A stretch of 64,000 nt of DNA from Dactylorhiza incarnata (GCA_033032865.1 JAWHQI010000004.1:27510001-27574000); one strand, 5' to 3'. Shown: positions 20,206-32,404, counted from the first letter of the stretch. The notes: generated from the sequence alone by a model not told the origin. Made by a program: numbers and translations.

Positions 20206-21384
20206 TGTTGGATCGGTCGGCGCCCTTAGAGGGGGGGGGGTGAATAAGGGTTTTCAAAAACTTTGTATTTTATTTGGAAAACTTTGGAATATTGCAATAT
20301 TAAAAAAAGAAGACAAGTAAAACAAAAAGAGTGTCAAGCTTTATTGATATTAAATCAGTTTTACAAAACTTGATCTCAATGTCGCTAGAGATCGTAGGCG
20401 AATAATAAAAGCTCTTTTCGTTTTCTATCCCGACTCGCTTCCCCACGAACCGGTGGCCCTAGCCTCCTCCTTCCCGGATTCGGCCTCAAGCCGCTCTAGC
20501 CAATCCTTCCCCGGATGTGGCCTCAAGCACCCCCTAGACCTAACCTAGATCTAGTCGCCAACACGAGGAGATTTTCAGCCCTAAGTCCTACCCCAGACCT
20601 AGTCGCCAACACGAGGCGATTTCACTACCGTTTAAAAAGAAAGACAAATAAAATAATAAAAACTTCCCTTAAGATGAACTTCTGAATATGGAGGCGAAGA
20701 TCAGCTGTAGAATCAGCGTTTGTCAAAGAGGACTTTGTTTGGCTTCGGCGTGATGGAATCCTCCTTCTGAAGTTGGCAGAGCTTCGCCGGGGCCTCAAAT
20801 TTCGGCCAAGATAGGCCTCTGGAATTCTAGCACTCTCTCTCTCTGAGGTGTATGCAATTGGTGTACAAAAACAAGAGGAGAGGGGGTCCTTTAATAGCCC
20901 AAGCGCTACCGCCGGCGCTAGCCCGGATTAAGAAACAATTTGCGCGGCAGAATCTCCCATCCGCGGCAACATATTGCTCCATGCCTCTCGTGCTCCATGC
21001 TACCGCCAGCGCTAGTAGCTACTGCCGGCGCTATCCCTGATTAAGAAACTTCTTGCGCGGCAGGATATCCAATCCGCGGCAACGAGGCTTTCATTCCTTC
21101 TGTGTTCACCGATACCGCCGGCGTTATCCGCTACCGCCAGGCGTTAGCGCCTTCCATAGCAGCTCCCGGAAACGCGCTCATCATCGCTAGCGCCCGGCGC
21201 TAGTTGCTACCGCCAGTGCTAGTGAGGCTCTTCAAATTTTGGCCTCAATTTTGGGGGCAGTCATCATGTGTACTCCTTGAGTCATGTGGACTATGCTAAC
21301 CTGCACACTTGAACACACAAGATCAAATACACTTAGGATTTGTTATTCTCAAACCTAGGAGATGCGGAAGACCATGTTCCAACA
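20206..21384 (-). repeat. 3' LTR of F
   Basis: The LTR is 1179 bp on the minus strand. The CG boxes are at 20898-21225. The TATA box has decayed to TATTAAAGG (20888-20899) while the 5' LTR keeps CTATAAAAGG. The hairpin ATCC-GGGGAA-GGAT lies at 20503-20516. Confidence 0.92.
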
Positions 21385-23617
21385 AACTCCCCCTTTTGAT
21401 AATAACAAATCCATTAATGATAAATCAAAGCATTAATAGATAAGCATGATGAAACTATACTTGTGTGTGGGGGAGAGTGATGACTTAGGATAATAATTGA
21501 TTCTAGCATGTTAGACTTGATCCCCCTAAATACATGCTCCCCCTATGTGAATGCTCCCCTAATATATATGCTATCAACTTAATCAATCATGTTGGGTTTG
21601 CATTTTGATAGCGGATTATATATTTATCATGTTAGTTCTCCCCCTTTTGCATTTTATCATGTTAGTTCTCCCCTTTGTTATTAGCAAAAGTGGGTAGGGA
21701 TACAAAGCACTAAAAATGTGTAAATAAAAGATAAGGCATGATCGAGCTTTTTAGGTAAATGATAAGGAGATTTAGAATTGTATTTTATTGAAATAGATCA
21801 GAGTTATTACAAAATTTCACAGTTTTTAGCATAAAAGATTTTTATGTTTGAAGTAACCAATAAAAAGTGTTTCCAAGGAAATCTATCACTTAATGAAAGA
21901 TAGGAATTTTTATGAATAAGTGATGATGCAAATAATACAAGATATGAAGTAAGCATGAAAGCGCAAGGTAAAAAAAACACTTATATGGTTAAGATGCGGA
22001 AGACTCGTAGCAAATAGTAATGATAATCCAAAAAATATGAGGTAAAGATCACAAAAAATGATGTTTTTGGAAATCATTTTGCAGTTTTAAATTTTAGAAT
22101 AACCAAGCATGAAATAATGTTTATCAAAAAGAGATGACCACAATGTTACTTTAATTCTTAATTTCAAAAACATACAAAAACATTGTAGAACACATGCTAG
22201 GTTATCTAGTGCATTTCATAAATAAAAAGTAATATAGAATTAGCATTAGGATCCAATACTCATGAGAAGATGTGTTATGGAAGATAATGATGTGCACATA
22301 AGTGTAAATTTGAGGAGAGTAAACAAACGTTTTAATCAAAAAATACAAGTAATATGTAAAGTAAGAAGCACAATAAAACACAAATAAGATTACTTCCACA
22401 CACTTTAATGCACAAAAAAATGTACAACTACCAAGGTGCTTTGCACACACAATGCTCATCAAGACATATCAGGGTGCAAAGTAGTGCTTGGGGGATCACA
22501 AATTTTATTTTGAATTTTGAGACTTGTGATCCGGTGTACTTAAGAGAAAGTTGTTTTTCTTATTTTTGAAAGAAAGAGTTGATTTGCACAAGACACTTTA
22601 TTATTCTTTCCAAGGTGCTCAACCTCACAATGCTCATTAAGACTTATCAGGAGGTTCAAGTAGTGCTTGGTGGAGTTATCTGTCATTTATTTCATAATTT
22701 TGTTTTGTACAAAGTTCTCCGAATACACTTGTTTTGCAAATCAATAGATTTTATGAGAAAAAATATAACCACTTTTCTTAATGTTTAAGAGTGCAAAAAA
22801 AGGAGTGTAGGTAAGATACTTGTGCAATTTTAATTTATTTGTACTAATATAAAACATACACAAGCATTCTTAGATTAAATGCATATGTAGACAATGCCAA
22901 AAAAAGGTGAGTGAATAAATATCATTATCAACCATAAAGCATTTCTCATACTTAGAGGCATGCTAAGCTTGATCCTACACAACTTTTAAACTATAATTGA
23001 TGCACATTTGAATAAATATATCAAAGCATGAAGAAAGACAATGTCCAAAGTAGTTTGAAGAGAAAAATTGTAACATTGTAGAATTTATAAATAGTAGATT
23101 AAATCATGCTTGATTTTACAAGAAAAAATCATAGAGTTTTTTTTGATAGTTTTAAAGTTTTATATTTTTGTATTTGGTTTTAGCAAATAAAAGCAGATTT
23201 TTGTAATTTTTGCTTTTGTAACTTTTTTTATTTTTGTAAAAAGATGAACTTAACCAAAGGAAACAACAAAAGCAAACAAAGGAAAAACATATTTTTTTTG
23301 TAATTTGTTTTTCTATTTTTGTATTTGATTTTTCAAAAAGAAAAGAAAAACAGATGTGCAAAAACTAAATAGTACATATAGATCAAAATATTTTTAGGAA
23401 TTTTTAGAAATTTTAAAAACACAAAAATTCGAACCTCGACGCTAGCGCCGGCGCTAGCGCTAGCGCGGGAAACAGTAAGTGATTTTTTAGGGTTTTGAAA
23501 ATTTTGATGTTGGAAGTTGATTAGGTGTCCCAATAGTAGTTCCATGCTGAATTTGCAGAATTTTTGGAAATGGTTTGGATGGTGAAAAATGAAGAAAATT
23601 GTATTTGTGAGCATGTT
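21385..23617 (-). other. 3' non-coding region of F with polypurine cluster and hairpins
   Basis: There is no gene here. It starts with AAAGGGGGAG (minus strand) at the LTR, has further tracts near 21520-21560 and 21635-21675, and has the two 61-bp hairpins at 22431-22491 and 22610-22670 with the same arms as in A and D. A CG box (GCTAGCGCCGGCGCTAGCGC, 23440-23465) lies about 170 bp past the pol stop. The GC-rich islands seen in D and A are absent. Confidence 0.8.
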
Positions 23618-26600
23618 TTAACTTGAAAGATCTAGGACACCTAATTCAAGTCGTAATAAACGAAATCGTGCATCGGGAAGAGGTTTAGTGAATATGTCAG
23701 CGAGTTGAGAGTCTGTCCCAATGAAGCTTACTTTTACATTTTCTTTTTTAATGTGATCCCTAATGAAATGATGACGAACGTCGATGTGTTTGGATCTAGA
23801 ATGGTGTACAGGATTATATGTGAGGTCTATTGCACTTTTGTTGTCACATTTAAGATCTATGTTTTTGAGATGAAATCCAAAGTCCTCTAGTGTTTGGCTC
23901 ATCCATAATGCTTGTGCACAACAACTACCAAGTGCGATATATTCGGCCTCCGTGGTGGAGAGTGCAACCGAAGATTGTTTTCTACTAGACCAGGCAACTA
24001 AAGAGGGTCCTAAAAAATGACACGTACCACTAGTGCTTTTTCTATCTAGTGAACACCCAGCGTAGTCCGAATCGGAATAGCCGTGGAGTGTGAAAGATTC
24101 ATTATGTGGGTACCATAATCCTAATTTAGGTGACCCAATTAGATAACAAAAAATACGTTTTACCGCTTTTAAATGAGATTCTTTTGGATCGGCTTGAAAG
24201 CGAGCACAAAAACATACGGCAAACATAATATCTGGTCTAGATGCACTTAAATAAAGAAGAGAACCTATCATTCCTCTATATAGTGTTTGATCAATAGAAA
24301 TTCCAGATTCATCTTTTCCTAGTTTTAAGGAAGCACTCATAGGAGTAGAGGCTTGTTTAAGATTTTCAAATCCAAATCGTTTAAGCATATCGTGAACATA
24401 TTTTGATTGACAAATAAAAATACCATCAGTTCTTTGTGAAATTTGAAAACCAAGAAAATATGATAGTTCTCCTACAAGACTCATTTCAAATTCATTTTTC
24501 ATTATTAAGACTACTTCATTACACAACTCTTCCTTAGTGGCTCCAAAAATGATGTCATCAACATATATTTGTAGAATAATTAATTCGTTATTTTTATGCT
24601 TAATGAAGAGTGTGTTGTCTGCACTTCCCATAACATAACCGTGCTCTAACAAAAATGATGTAAGACGATCATACCAGGCACGGGGCGCTTGTTTTAAACC
24701 ATAAAGCGCTTTTTCTAATTTGTAAACATGATTTGGAAATCTTTCATTTATGAAACCGGGGGGTTGTTCTACATAAACTTCTTCTTTAATGAACCCGTTT
24801 AAAAAAGCACTTTTAACATCCATTTGAAATAATTTTATTCTTTTAAAACTCGCAAATGCCAAAAATATTCGTATAGATTCTAAGCGAGCTACACGGTGCA
24901 AAAGTTTCTTCAAAATCTACCCCCTCGATTTGTGAATAGCCTTGAGCAACTAAGCGTGCTTTATTTCTTACAATCCTAGATTCACCATCTAGCTTATTTT
25001 TAAAAATCCATTTTACGCCAATAATTGGATGATTAGATGGTCGTTCTACTAAATTCCAAACTTTATTTCTTTCAAATTGTCCTAACTCTTCATTCATTGC
25101 CAAAAACCAAAATTCGTCATTTAAAGCGGTGGAAACGTTTTTAGGTTCAATTTCAGACACAAAGCAAATATTTGAAAATGTTTCATGAAGAGAGGACCGA
25201 GTTCTTACCCCAGTAAAAGGTTCCGCAATGACTAGCTCCTTTGGATGATTTTTGGAGAAGTTTAGAATGCTTGGAGGTACATATTCATCTTCTTTTGACT
25301 TCTCCTCCTCTTCTTTGGACGGTTCTTCTTCGTCGTGCTCCAAGGATGGCAAAGGTTCATCATCGGTACCTGTAGGGAGCTTTTCTGCACATGGAGCAAA
25401 CTCATCAAATCTGACATTACTTGACTCTTCAACCTTGCTTGATCTTTTATTAAATATTCTATATGCTTTGCTAGTTGAAGAATAACCAAGAAATATTCCT
25501 TCATCGCATTTTTCGTCAAATTTTCCTAAAGAATCTTTTGTATTAAGAATGAAGCATTTACATCCAAATACTCTAAAATACGATACGTTAGGTTTCTTTT
25601 GATAGTAGAGTTCATATGGTGTGAGAGTTAATGATGGGCGAAGCATAACTCTATTCATTACATAGCATGCAGTGCTTACAGCTTCTGCCCAAAAATACTT
25701 AGGTAATTTATATTCAGATAGCATTGTGCGTGCAAGTTCTTGTATTGTCCTATTTTTCCATTCTACAACACCGTTTTATTGAGGTGTGCGTGGAGCAGAG
25801 AACTCATGCTTAATACCTAACATGTCACAAAAAGATTTAAAATTTTCATTTTCAAATTCACCTCCATGATCTGAGCGAATGCATTTTATTTTTAAATCTA
25901 ATTCATTTTGAATGCGAGTACATAATTTTGAAAATTCGCAAAACGCATCAGATTTGGAGGAGAGAGATAAAGTCCAACAATATCTAGAGTAGTCATCTAT
26001 GAGAACATAAGTGTATAATCTACCACCAAGACTCGCAGTGTTAACGGGACCAAAAAGATCCATATGAATTAATTGCAGAGGTTTTGATGTAGAAATTATG
26101 TTTTTGCTTTTAAAAGATGACTTAGTAAATTTGCCTTTTTGGCATGGAGAGCATAATGAAGATAAATTTCCATTTAACTTAGGCAATCCTCTAATCAATT
26201 CTCTTTTTGCTCGTTTTAAGATATGCTTTGTACTACCGTGGCCTAAGCGTCTATGCCAGAATTCTAATTCATCATTTTTCGTTATAAAACATTTTATATA
26301 AGATTTAGAAAGATCACGAAATGAAACTATGTAAACATTATGAATTCTAGGTGCAGTTAATAACACATCTTTTGTTTTAGGATTAACAATCTTGCAAAGA
26401 TTAGTGGAAGATTCAAAAAGTACGTCTAAACCTTTATCACAAAGTTGACTTATAGATATTAGGTTATGTTTTAATCCTTTCACATAAAGCACATTTGATA
26501 TAAGAAAAGATGTGTTACCCACTGTACCAATTCCCATGATCCTTCCTTTACCGTTATCGCCAAACGTCACTATTCCTCCTTTCTTCTTTTCTAGGCTAAG

Positions 26601-26687
26601 GAATTTTGCTTTATTGCCCGTCATGTGTTTGGAGCAGCCTGAGTCCAAATACCACACGTCTTCTGTTTCCTTAGCCTTCCTGCAAAT
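23618..26687 (-). pseudogene. pol: Copia pol of F: protease, integrase, RT, RNase H
   Basis: The order is protease (DSGCSKHMTG near 26640), integrase zinc region and catalytic core (DLFGPV, then IRSDHGGEF near 25870), reverse transcriptase (MDVKSAFLNG, YVDDIIFGAT near 24560) and RNase H (STSGTCHFLG, TTEAEYIAL, ADIFTKPLP), ending LGVLDLSS at 23618. This order (integrase before RT) is diagnostic of Copia. Damage: a TAA at 25776-25778 inside the integrase QNG segment, and a one-base insertion near 24905 that breaks RT after FEETFAPC. Upstream, a TAG at 26688 separates it from gag in the same frame. All catalytic motifs I can check are preserved. Confidence 0.93.
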
Positions 26688-28577
26688 CTAGAAAGAGGAT
26701 GAGAGTAAAGACCCAGATACCCAAGAGGTACCACCCATAGAGTAAGTGGATTTCTTATGTACCCAGATTTGTTTTAATGATCGTTGATTTATTATATTCC
26801 TGCAAGAGCCAGACGTGTGTCCAAATTTAAGACAATTAGCGCACGAAATAAAGGGGGTTGAGACCCTTTTCTGAGTTTCTATGTTGCTCTTGCTGGATGA
26901 TGTTTGTACATTAGAAAGACCAGAAAGAATTTTAACTTTAGAGCTACCGCCGGCGTTAGTAGCTAGCGCCGGGCGGTAGTGTTCACTTTTATATCCGAGT
27001 CCGATTTTTCCAGACCCAAAGCATTGATTACCCAGAAGCATATCCAGGGATTTTGGACCAATCCCGAATTTGGTTATGGCTAAATTGAGATTTTGATTTT
27101 GTTTTTTAAGAGATGTATTTTCTTGAACAATCATAACACATTTGTTTCCAAATCCTTTTTTGTTCTTTTCAATTTGTAATATAGAAGCTTTCAATCTTCT
27201 CTCTAAGTCCCCCTTCTCTTTTGCAATAATTTTGTTTTGTGAGAGGGCATTAGAGAGAGATACTTCAAGTTCTTTTAACTTAAATAAGGAGTGCTCACAT
27301 TCTTGACATGAGACTTTTCTTTTTTCAAGAGAAACTATTTTTTTTGTGAGCTTACGATTTTCTTTTATAATAGATTCATTTTCAAGATTTAATAAAACAA
27401 ATTTATCATAAAGTTCTTCAAAAGTAGGAGGAGATACCTCAGTGTCGCTAAGAACACTGGTGTCGTCATCGTCGCTTTTGGCCATCAAGCACAAGTTTGC
27501 TTCCTCCTCGCTACTTGACTCAGATTCGTTTGACTCTTCAGTGGAAGAGTCATCCCAAGTGGCGGCCTTCAACACTTTCTTCTTTTCTTTTGTTTTCTTT
27601 TGTTCTTTTCGTTCCTTTTGGTATTTTGGGCACTGGCTCCGAATGTGCCCGGTTTTTCTGCAGTGATAGCATTCTGGAGGCGGCCTTTCTTCTTCGTCAT
27701 CGCTTCCTTTTTCTTTCCTCGATGAAGAGGAAGATCCCTTTCGTCGAGTGTCCTTTTGGAAGAATTTTCTGAATGTGTTCCTTCTTTCTGGATTCCTGAT
27801 GAACTTTTTGAAGTTCTTCACCAGGAGTCCTTCTTCATCATCATCGTCCTCTTCGGTGCACTCCTTCTTTGATGTTAGTGCCAATGCCTTTTTCTTCGGC
27901 TCTTTGTTTTATTCTTCATGTTGAATTTGCAGTTCTACCTCATGGGTTTTGAGATTCCCAATGAGGTTCTCGATCTGGAGCGTTCTTAAGTTGTGCGACT
28001 CCGAGATGGCTGTCACCTTCGGATTGAACCTTGGGGGTAAGGAACGAAGAATTTTCCTCACCAAGTCCCCATCGGAGTAGGTCTTTCCAAGTGCCTTTGA
28101 TGCGTTGACAATCTTTGTGAAGCGAGTGTACATGGAGTTGATGTCCTCTTTCGTGTCCATCCTGAATTTCTCGTATTCAGATTCAAGTTGAAACAACTTT
28201 CCATCTTTCACCTGCGATGTACCTTCGTGAGTTACTTCTAATTGATTCCAAATATCATAAGCAGTAGTGCATGCAGAAATTCTATTAAACTCAGTCCTAT
28301 TTAAAGCGCAATATAAGGCATTCATTGCTTTAGCATTATTTTTACACCTTAGTTTATCGTTGTCATCCCATTTATCCTTAGGTTTTGCTAATGTCGCCTC
28401 TCCCACTACATTTATAGGAGGAGAGTATCGAACTTCTACCATGTTCCATACTTCTACATCCATAGTCATAAGAAAACACATCATTCGATTTTTCCAGTAG
28501 TTAAAATCAGACCCAGTAAAGAGAGGTGGTCGACTAACCCCTTGACCCTCAGGAAAAGCGAGATCATGAGACGCCAT
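26688..28577 (-). pseudogene. gag: Copia gag of F
   Basis: The start is MASHDLAFPEGQGVSRPPLF at 28577, about 35 bp after the PBS. The UBN2-type Gag domain (LFQLESEYEKF, VRKILRSLPPRF) ends near 27912, where TAA at 27909-27911 interrupts the frame. The same frame continues with an acidic stretch, a first knuckle CYHCRKTGHIRSQC, a coiled coil (about 27350-27100) and a second knuckle CANCLKFGHTSGSC. A TAG at 26688-26690 ends it just before protease. Gag and pol share one frame, so read-through or simple decay are both possible. A CG box lies inside the coding sequence at 26943-26981. Confidence 0.9.
26943..26981 (-). promoter_or_regulatory. CG palindromic box inside the F gag frame
   Basis: The stretch carries CTACCGCCGGCG, TAGCTAGCGCC and GGGCGGTAG, the same boxes as upstream of the LTR TATA. 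Here it is translated in frame between the coiled coil and the second knuckle (HYRPALATNAGGSS). Whether it acts on DNA is unknown. Confidence 0.7.
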
Positions 28578-28612
28578 TGTTCCCGGTTGTTAAGCCGATT
28601 GGAACAAAACTG

Positions 28613-28623
28613 CTCTGATACCA
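28613..28623 (-). other. Primer binding site of F
   Basis: The minus strand reads TGGTATCAGAG two bases after the LTR end and complements initiator tRNA-Met. Confidence 0.9.
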
Positions 28624-28625
28624 CT

Positions 28626-29818
28626 TGTTGGATCGGTCGGCGCCCTTAGAGGGGGGGGGTGAATAAGGGTTTTCAAAAACTTTATATTTTATTTGGAAAA
28701 CTTTGGAATATTGCAATATTAAAACAAGAAGACAAGTAAAACAAAAGAGAGACAAGCTTTATTGATATTAAATCAGTTTTACAAAACTTGATCTCAATAT
28801 CGCTAGAGATCGGAGGCGAATAATAAAAGCTCTTTTCGTTTTCTATCCCGACTCGCTTCCCCACGAACCGGTGGCCCTAGCCTCCTCCTTTCCGATTTCG
28901 ACCTCAAGCCGCTCTAGCCAATCCTTCCCCGGATGTGGCCTCAAGCACCCCCTAGACCTAACCTAGATCTAGTCGCCAACACGAGGCGATTTTCAGCCCT
29001 AAGTCCTACCCCAGACCTAGTCGCCAACACGAGGCGATTTCACTACCGTTTACAAAGAAAGACAAATAAAATAATAAAAACTTCCCTTAAGATGAACTTC
29101 TGAATATGGAGGCGAAGATCCGCTGTAGAATCAGCGTTTGTTGAAGCGGACTTCGTTTGCCTTCGGCGTGATGGAATCCTCCTTCAGAAGTTGGCAGAGG
29201 TTCGCCGGGACCTCAAATTTCGGCCAAGATAGGCCTCTGGAATTCTAGTACTCTCTCTCTGAGGTGTATGCAATTGGTGTACGAAAATAAGAGGAGATGG
29301 GGTCCTTTTATAGCCCAAGCGCTGCCGCCGGCGCTAGCGCTACCTCCGGCGCTAGCCCGGATTAAGAAACAATTTGCGCGGAAGAATCTCCCATCCGCGG
29401 CAACATATTGCTCCATGCCTCTTGTGCTCCATGCTACCGCCAGCGCTAGTAGCTACCGCCGGCGCTATCCCTGATTAAGAAACTTCTTGCACGGCAGGAT
29501 CTCCAATCTGCGGCAACGAGGCTTTCATTCCTTCTGTGTTCACCGATACCGCCGATGTTATCCGCTACCGCCAGGCGTTAGCGCCTTCCATAACAGCTCC
29601 CGGAAATGCGCTCATCATCGCTAGCGCCCGGTGCTAGTTATTACCGCCGGCGCTAGTGAGGCTCTTCGAATTTTGGCCTCAATTTTGGGGGCAGTCATCA
29701 TGTGTACTCCTTGAGTCATGTGGACAATGCAAACCTGCACACTTGAACACACAAGATCAAATACACATAGGATTTGTTATTCTCAAACTTAGGAGATGCG
29801 GAAGACCATGTTCCAACA
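28626..29818 (-). repeat. 5' LTR of F
   Basis: The LTR is 1193 bp on the minus strand. CG boxes lie at 29324-29658, TATA (CTATAAAAGG, minus) at 29304-29315, and the hairpin array at about 28845-29042 with ATCC-GGGGAA-GGAT at 28921-28934. A G/C homopolymer lies near the PBS end. It is followed at 29819 by the GATGA duplication. Confidence 0.92.
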
Positions 29819-29823
29819 GATGA

Positions 29824-30582
29824 GTTTGTTGCCTTCTCAAGGAAGTTCAAAAAGATGATGAGGAGGAAGCAGTGGAAGAACAAACCCTCCTCCTCCTCCT
29901 CACATTCCAAGAAGGATCACAGAAGATCTGAAAGACAGCACACCAAGGGTGACAGGTATGAATTTAAACCTGGTAAACATGTTTCAAATAACATTATATG
30001 TTATTGCTGCAGCAAGCCTGGACATGTCATTGCTGACTGTCCAGTCAAGAGGAAGGAAAAAGATGATAAGAAACATCACCACCAAAAGGATAAGAAGGGG
30101 GAAAATCCTTCCTAGCAAATAAAGTGAAGAGCTGGAGTGAATCTTAATCCTCATCTTCAGATTCAGATGATGAAGAGGAAGCCTACATTGGGTTGTTTGC
30201 AACAGAAAGGGATGATGATTTTCCTGCTGCCAAGGTTGGAATCAGGGCCCCTCTATCACATTCAGATAGTGATACTGAGGAGGATGAAGAGGACAAAGTT
30301 CAGCTAGGCCTCATGGCCATCACTGGTGAGGAAGCCAGTCAGAACAATTCTGACAGTGAACAGGTACTGATTCATTCTATCTCTTCTTCTAATTATGAGA
30401 CAAACCCAGAATCTGAAGCACCTTCATCAATTGGTGGGAGTGATTCAGAATCTGAGGAAGATGTCAATCAATTGATTGACAAGTATGGTGCTCTCTTGGA
30501 AGCTCTGAAAATGAGCAAGAAGCTGGCCAAGAGGCAAGCCCAAGAAATTGCTTCCCTTAAGATGGATAAGAAAGAGTGCACT
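29824..30582 (+). pseudogene. gag: Gag of E, part 2
   Basis: The frame of part 1 resumes after F with FVAFSRKFKKMM. It encodes an intact first zinc knuckle, CYCCSKPGHVIADC (near 30000-30045), a lysine/histidine-rich stretch, a frameshift near 30110, then an acidic serine-rich region (30193-30480) and the start of a coiled coil (KKLAKRQAQEIASLK). It is interrupted after KKECT by G; the last 5 bp (GCACT, 30578-30582) are the G target duplication. Confidence 0.85.
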
Positions 30583-31631
30583 TGATGCCGCGACCCCTCC
30601 ACCACTGCTTGATGATGATCCGGTTGCCGCGGCACAACAACATAAATATTTTAGGTGTCATGTTGATGCTAACGGAAGACGGCATTACAACCTCCGCCCA
30701 CGGCGTGCCAAGCCCGCCTGAAGCCAAATTATCTAATTAATATGCATTTTATTTTATATTTGCGAATATAAAATTATTACATGCTTAGATAATAATTTTA
30801 TAATCATTTGAGTATTATTTTTATTTATTTCCTGCATTTAAACATTTGGTGTGTTAATAGACATCCGGAGTGATGAGATCTTCATCTCATTCATTGGATG
30901 GCTGGATTTGTTTGGTAACTCCTATATATAGGAGTGTTTTAATTTGATGAAAGAAGATTTGGAAAAAAAAGCATAACCTAATTCTCCCCTAGAGAATTTC
31001 GGCCAAAGGAGGCTCTCCTCTTGCCCCCGCCCCCTTGATGGTGTGAAGCCGTAATCTCGCCTCCTCCATCCCTCTTCGATGCGACTCCGGCGTGGACTCC
31101 TCTGGTGCGACTCCAAGGAAGAAGGTTGCAACCTCCATTCGGTGTGACGCCGGTGGAACCGTGGAGAGAGTGATTCTCCCACATATCTTGTGCGACAATA
31201 GATCCGGGTTGGGTAACTTCTCCCCCATCTTTGTGATTTCTTTCTTTAGAGTTGTGAAGAACAAGCAACCGTTTTATCCGCGATTTTTAAATACTCCGTT
31301 TGCAAATTTTGAATCGATTTCGTTGTTATCGAATCTCTTTATTCCGGATCGGGTAGGTCCAATTTGCTTGAGCAGATCTTGGCCTATAGCCTTGATTTTG
31401 CTCTCAAAAAGGATTGGCAACCTTAATGTTAATTTTGGGGAATAATCAGACTCTCTTACGATCGTTATTTTAGAGTCGATCATTCCTCCCCTTGTGGTGA
31501 ATGTGCTATGTTAGATGTGAAACATATTGCGACGAAAGATGCTTGCGTAGGTGCGGTAGATCTAGGTGTGAAAGGCATAGTGAGGCGTTTTGTTCATGTC
31601 AAATCTCTAAGGTCTCGGAACCTCTACATCA
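30583..31631 (+). repeat. 5' LTR of G
   Basis: The LTR is 1049 bp, TGATGCCGCGACCCC to CCTCTACATCA. Its first 138 bp keep an open frame ending at 30721 (PLLDDDP...NLRPRRAKPA), equivalent to the pol tail in the 3' LTR. A CTATATATAGG TATA candidate lies near 30922. Repeats of GGTGCGACTCC-like boxes lie at 31074-31160. Confidence 0.9.
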
Positions 31632-31634
31632 ATT

Positions 31635-31860
31635 TGGTATCAGAGCAGGTCGTGTCAATTTCTCAATTAATACACCCTCAATATTCAATTCCATGGCGCA
31701 AACTAATCAAAAAAAAAAAAATTCGGTGGTCTGCGAATAGCGGGCTAAAATCTTTATTTTTCGTCAAAAAAATCCAAAAACAAAAAATTCTGTAGTTTCT
31801 CCTTTTTAGTCACATCCCGAAAATATTTTTCTGCCAAAAAAACAATTTTATCTGACACTA
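31635..31860 (+). other. Primer binding site and leader of G
   Basis: TGGTATCAGAGC (31635-31646) follows the LTR by three bases and complements initiator tRNA-Met. About 215 bp of A-rich leader follow, without a clear gag, and stop abruptly where the truncated LTR of H begins. Confidence 0.8.
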
Positions 31861-32160
31861 CAGCCTGAGGTAGGACCAGGAGGTGGTCTGAGAAGTAGGA
31901 GGAGTCCTCTGAGTAGTAGGACCTGGGAGAGGTCTGAGCTGTAGGATCTGGAGCAGATCTGAGGTAGGGCTTAACAGCCTGAGTTGTAGGACATTATTGT
32001 CTGAGCTATAGGAGGTGTTGTCCTCTGAGTTTGTAGGGCAGTTGTGCCTGAGGTAGGAGCTGGTGATAGCTCTGAGTTGTAGGGACTTATGTCCTGAGGT
32101 AGGATCATTCTTGATCTGAGAAGTTCTGAGGAACTTATGTTGTAAGCTCTTTGAGCCGAG
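31861..32160 (+). repeat. Array of about twelve covarying hairpins
   Basis: Every interval between a TAG(G) and the next CTGAG is an inverted repeat. In order the arms are GACC/GGTC, GAGG/CCTC, GACCT/AGGTC, GATCT/AGATC, GGCT/AGCC, GACA/TGTC, GAGG/CCTC, GGCA/TGCC, GAGCT/AGCTC, GGAC/GTCC, GATCA/TGATC, AAGTTC/GAACTT and GCTC/GAGC. Loops are 3-7 bases. The linkers CTGAG-(0-3)-GTAG are nearly constant while arms differ, which is what selection for structure predicts. The 3' LTR copy is at about 36968-37290. Confidence 0.85.
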
Positions 32161-32402
32161 ATTGGAGAAGTTGGCCCTGTCTAACACACTGTTAGAAGGG
32201 TGGAGGGGGAAAGTGGACTACCCATAGACACGCTGTCTTTGGGGAACCACTATAAATTATTGTGTGCTTTCTGTGTTTGCTGATTTGCTTGAACTAACTC
32301 TGAAAATAGCTAAAGCTAATCTAGTAAAATTTCAAAGACCAATTCACCCTCCCCCCCCCCCCCCCTCTAAGTGATTTAGACTACAAACCTTATATTCTTT
32401 CA
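31861..32402 (+). repeat. 5' LTR of H, last part only
   Basis: Only the 3' half of the LTR remains: the hairpin array (31861-32160), then LTR sequence with a C run (32351-32365), ending TATTCTTTCA. Roughly the first 970 bp, including boxes and TATA, are missing compared with its 3' LTR. Confidence 0.85.
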
Positions 32403-32404
32403 AG

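Larger units (their letters stand above)
20206..29818 (-). mobile_element. Near-complete Sirevirus F, minus strand
   Basis: The 9613-bp element has both LTRs, PBS, gag, protease, integrase, reverse transcriptase, RNase H, a 2.2-kb untranslated region and polypurine tracts. It inserted into E gag in opposite orientation. It is the autonomous type of the D family, but three nonsense codons and one frameshift make this copy inactive as it stands. No env-like frame is present. Confidence 0.93.

Noticed and set aside
20206..20260. Apparent extension of E gag into DVGSVGALRGGG
   Set aside because: This is the F LTR read through from the gag; the true gag resumes at 29824.
26688..26690. Programmed read-through stop between gag and pol of F
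   Set aside because: Gag and pol share a frame, so read-through is possible, but two other stops of the same mutational type lie in this copy, so simple decay is more likely.
30922..31483. Several overlapping frames of 60-117 codons on both strands, repeated at 42188-42749
   Set aside because: They lie in the LTRs of G and appear in both copies because the LTRs are duplicates; no protein motif is visible. Only the short frame at the LTR start that continues pol is kept.
31861..32187. Possible CRISPR-like array or host minisatellite gene
   Set aside because: Regular spacing with variable spacers superficially resembles CRISPR, but repeats are short and degenerate, spacers are self-complementary, the DNA is an LTR of a plant retrotransposon, and no cas gene is present.
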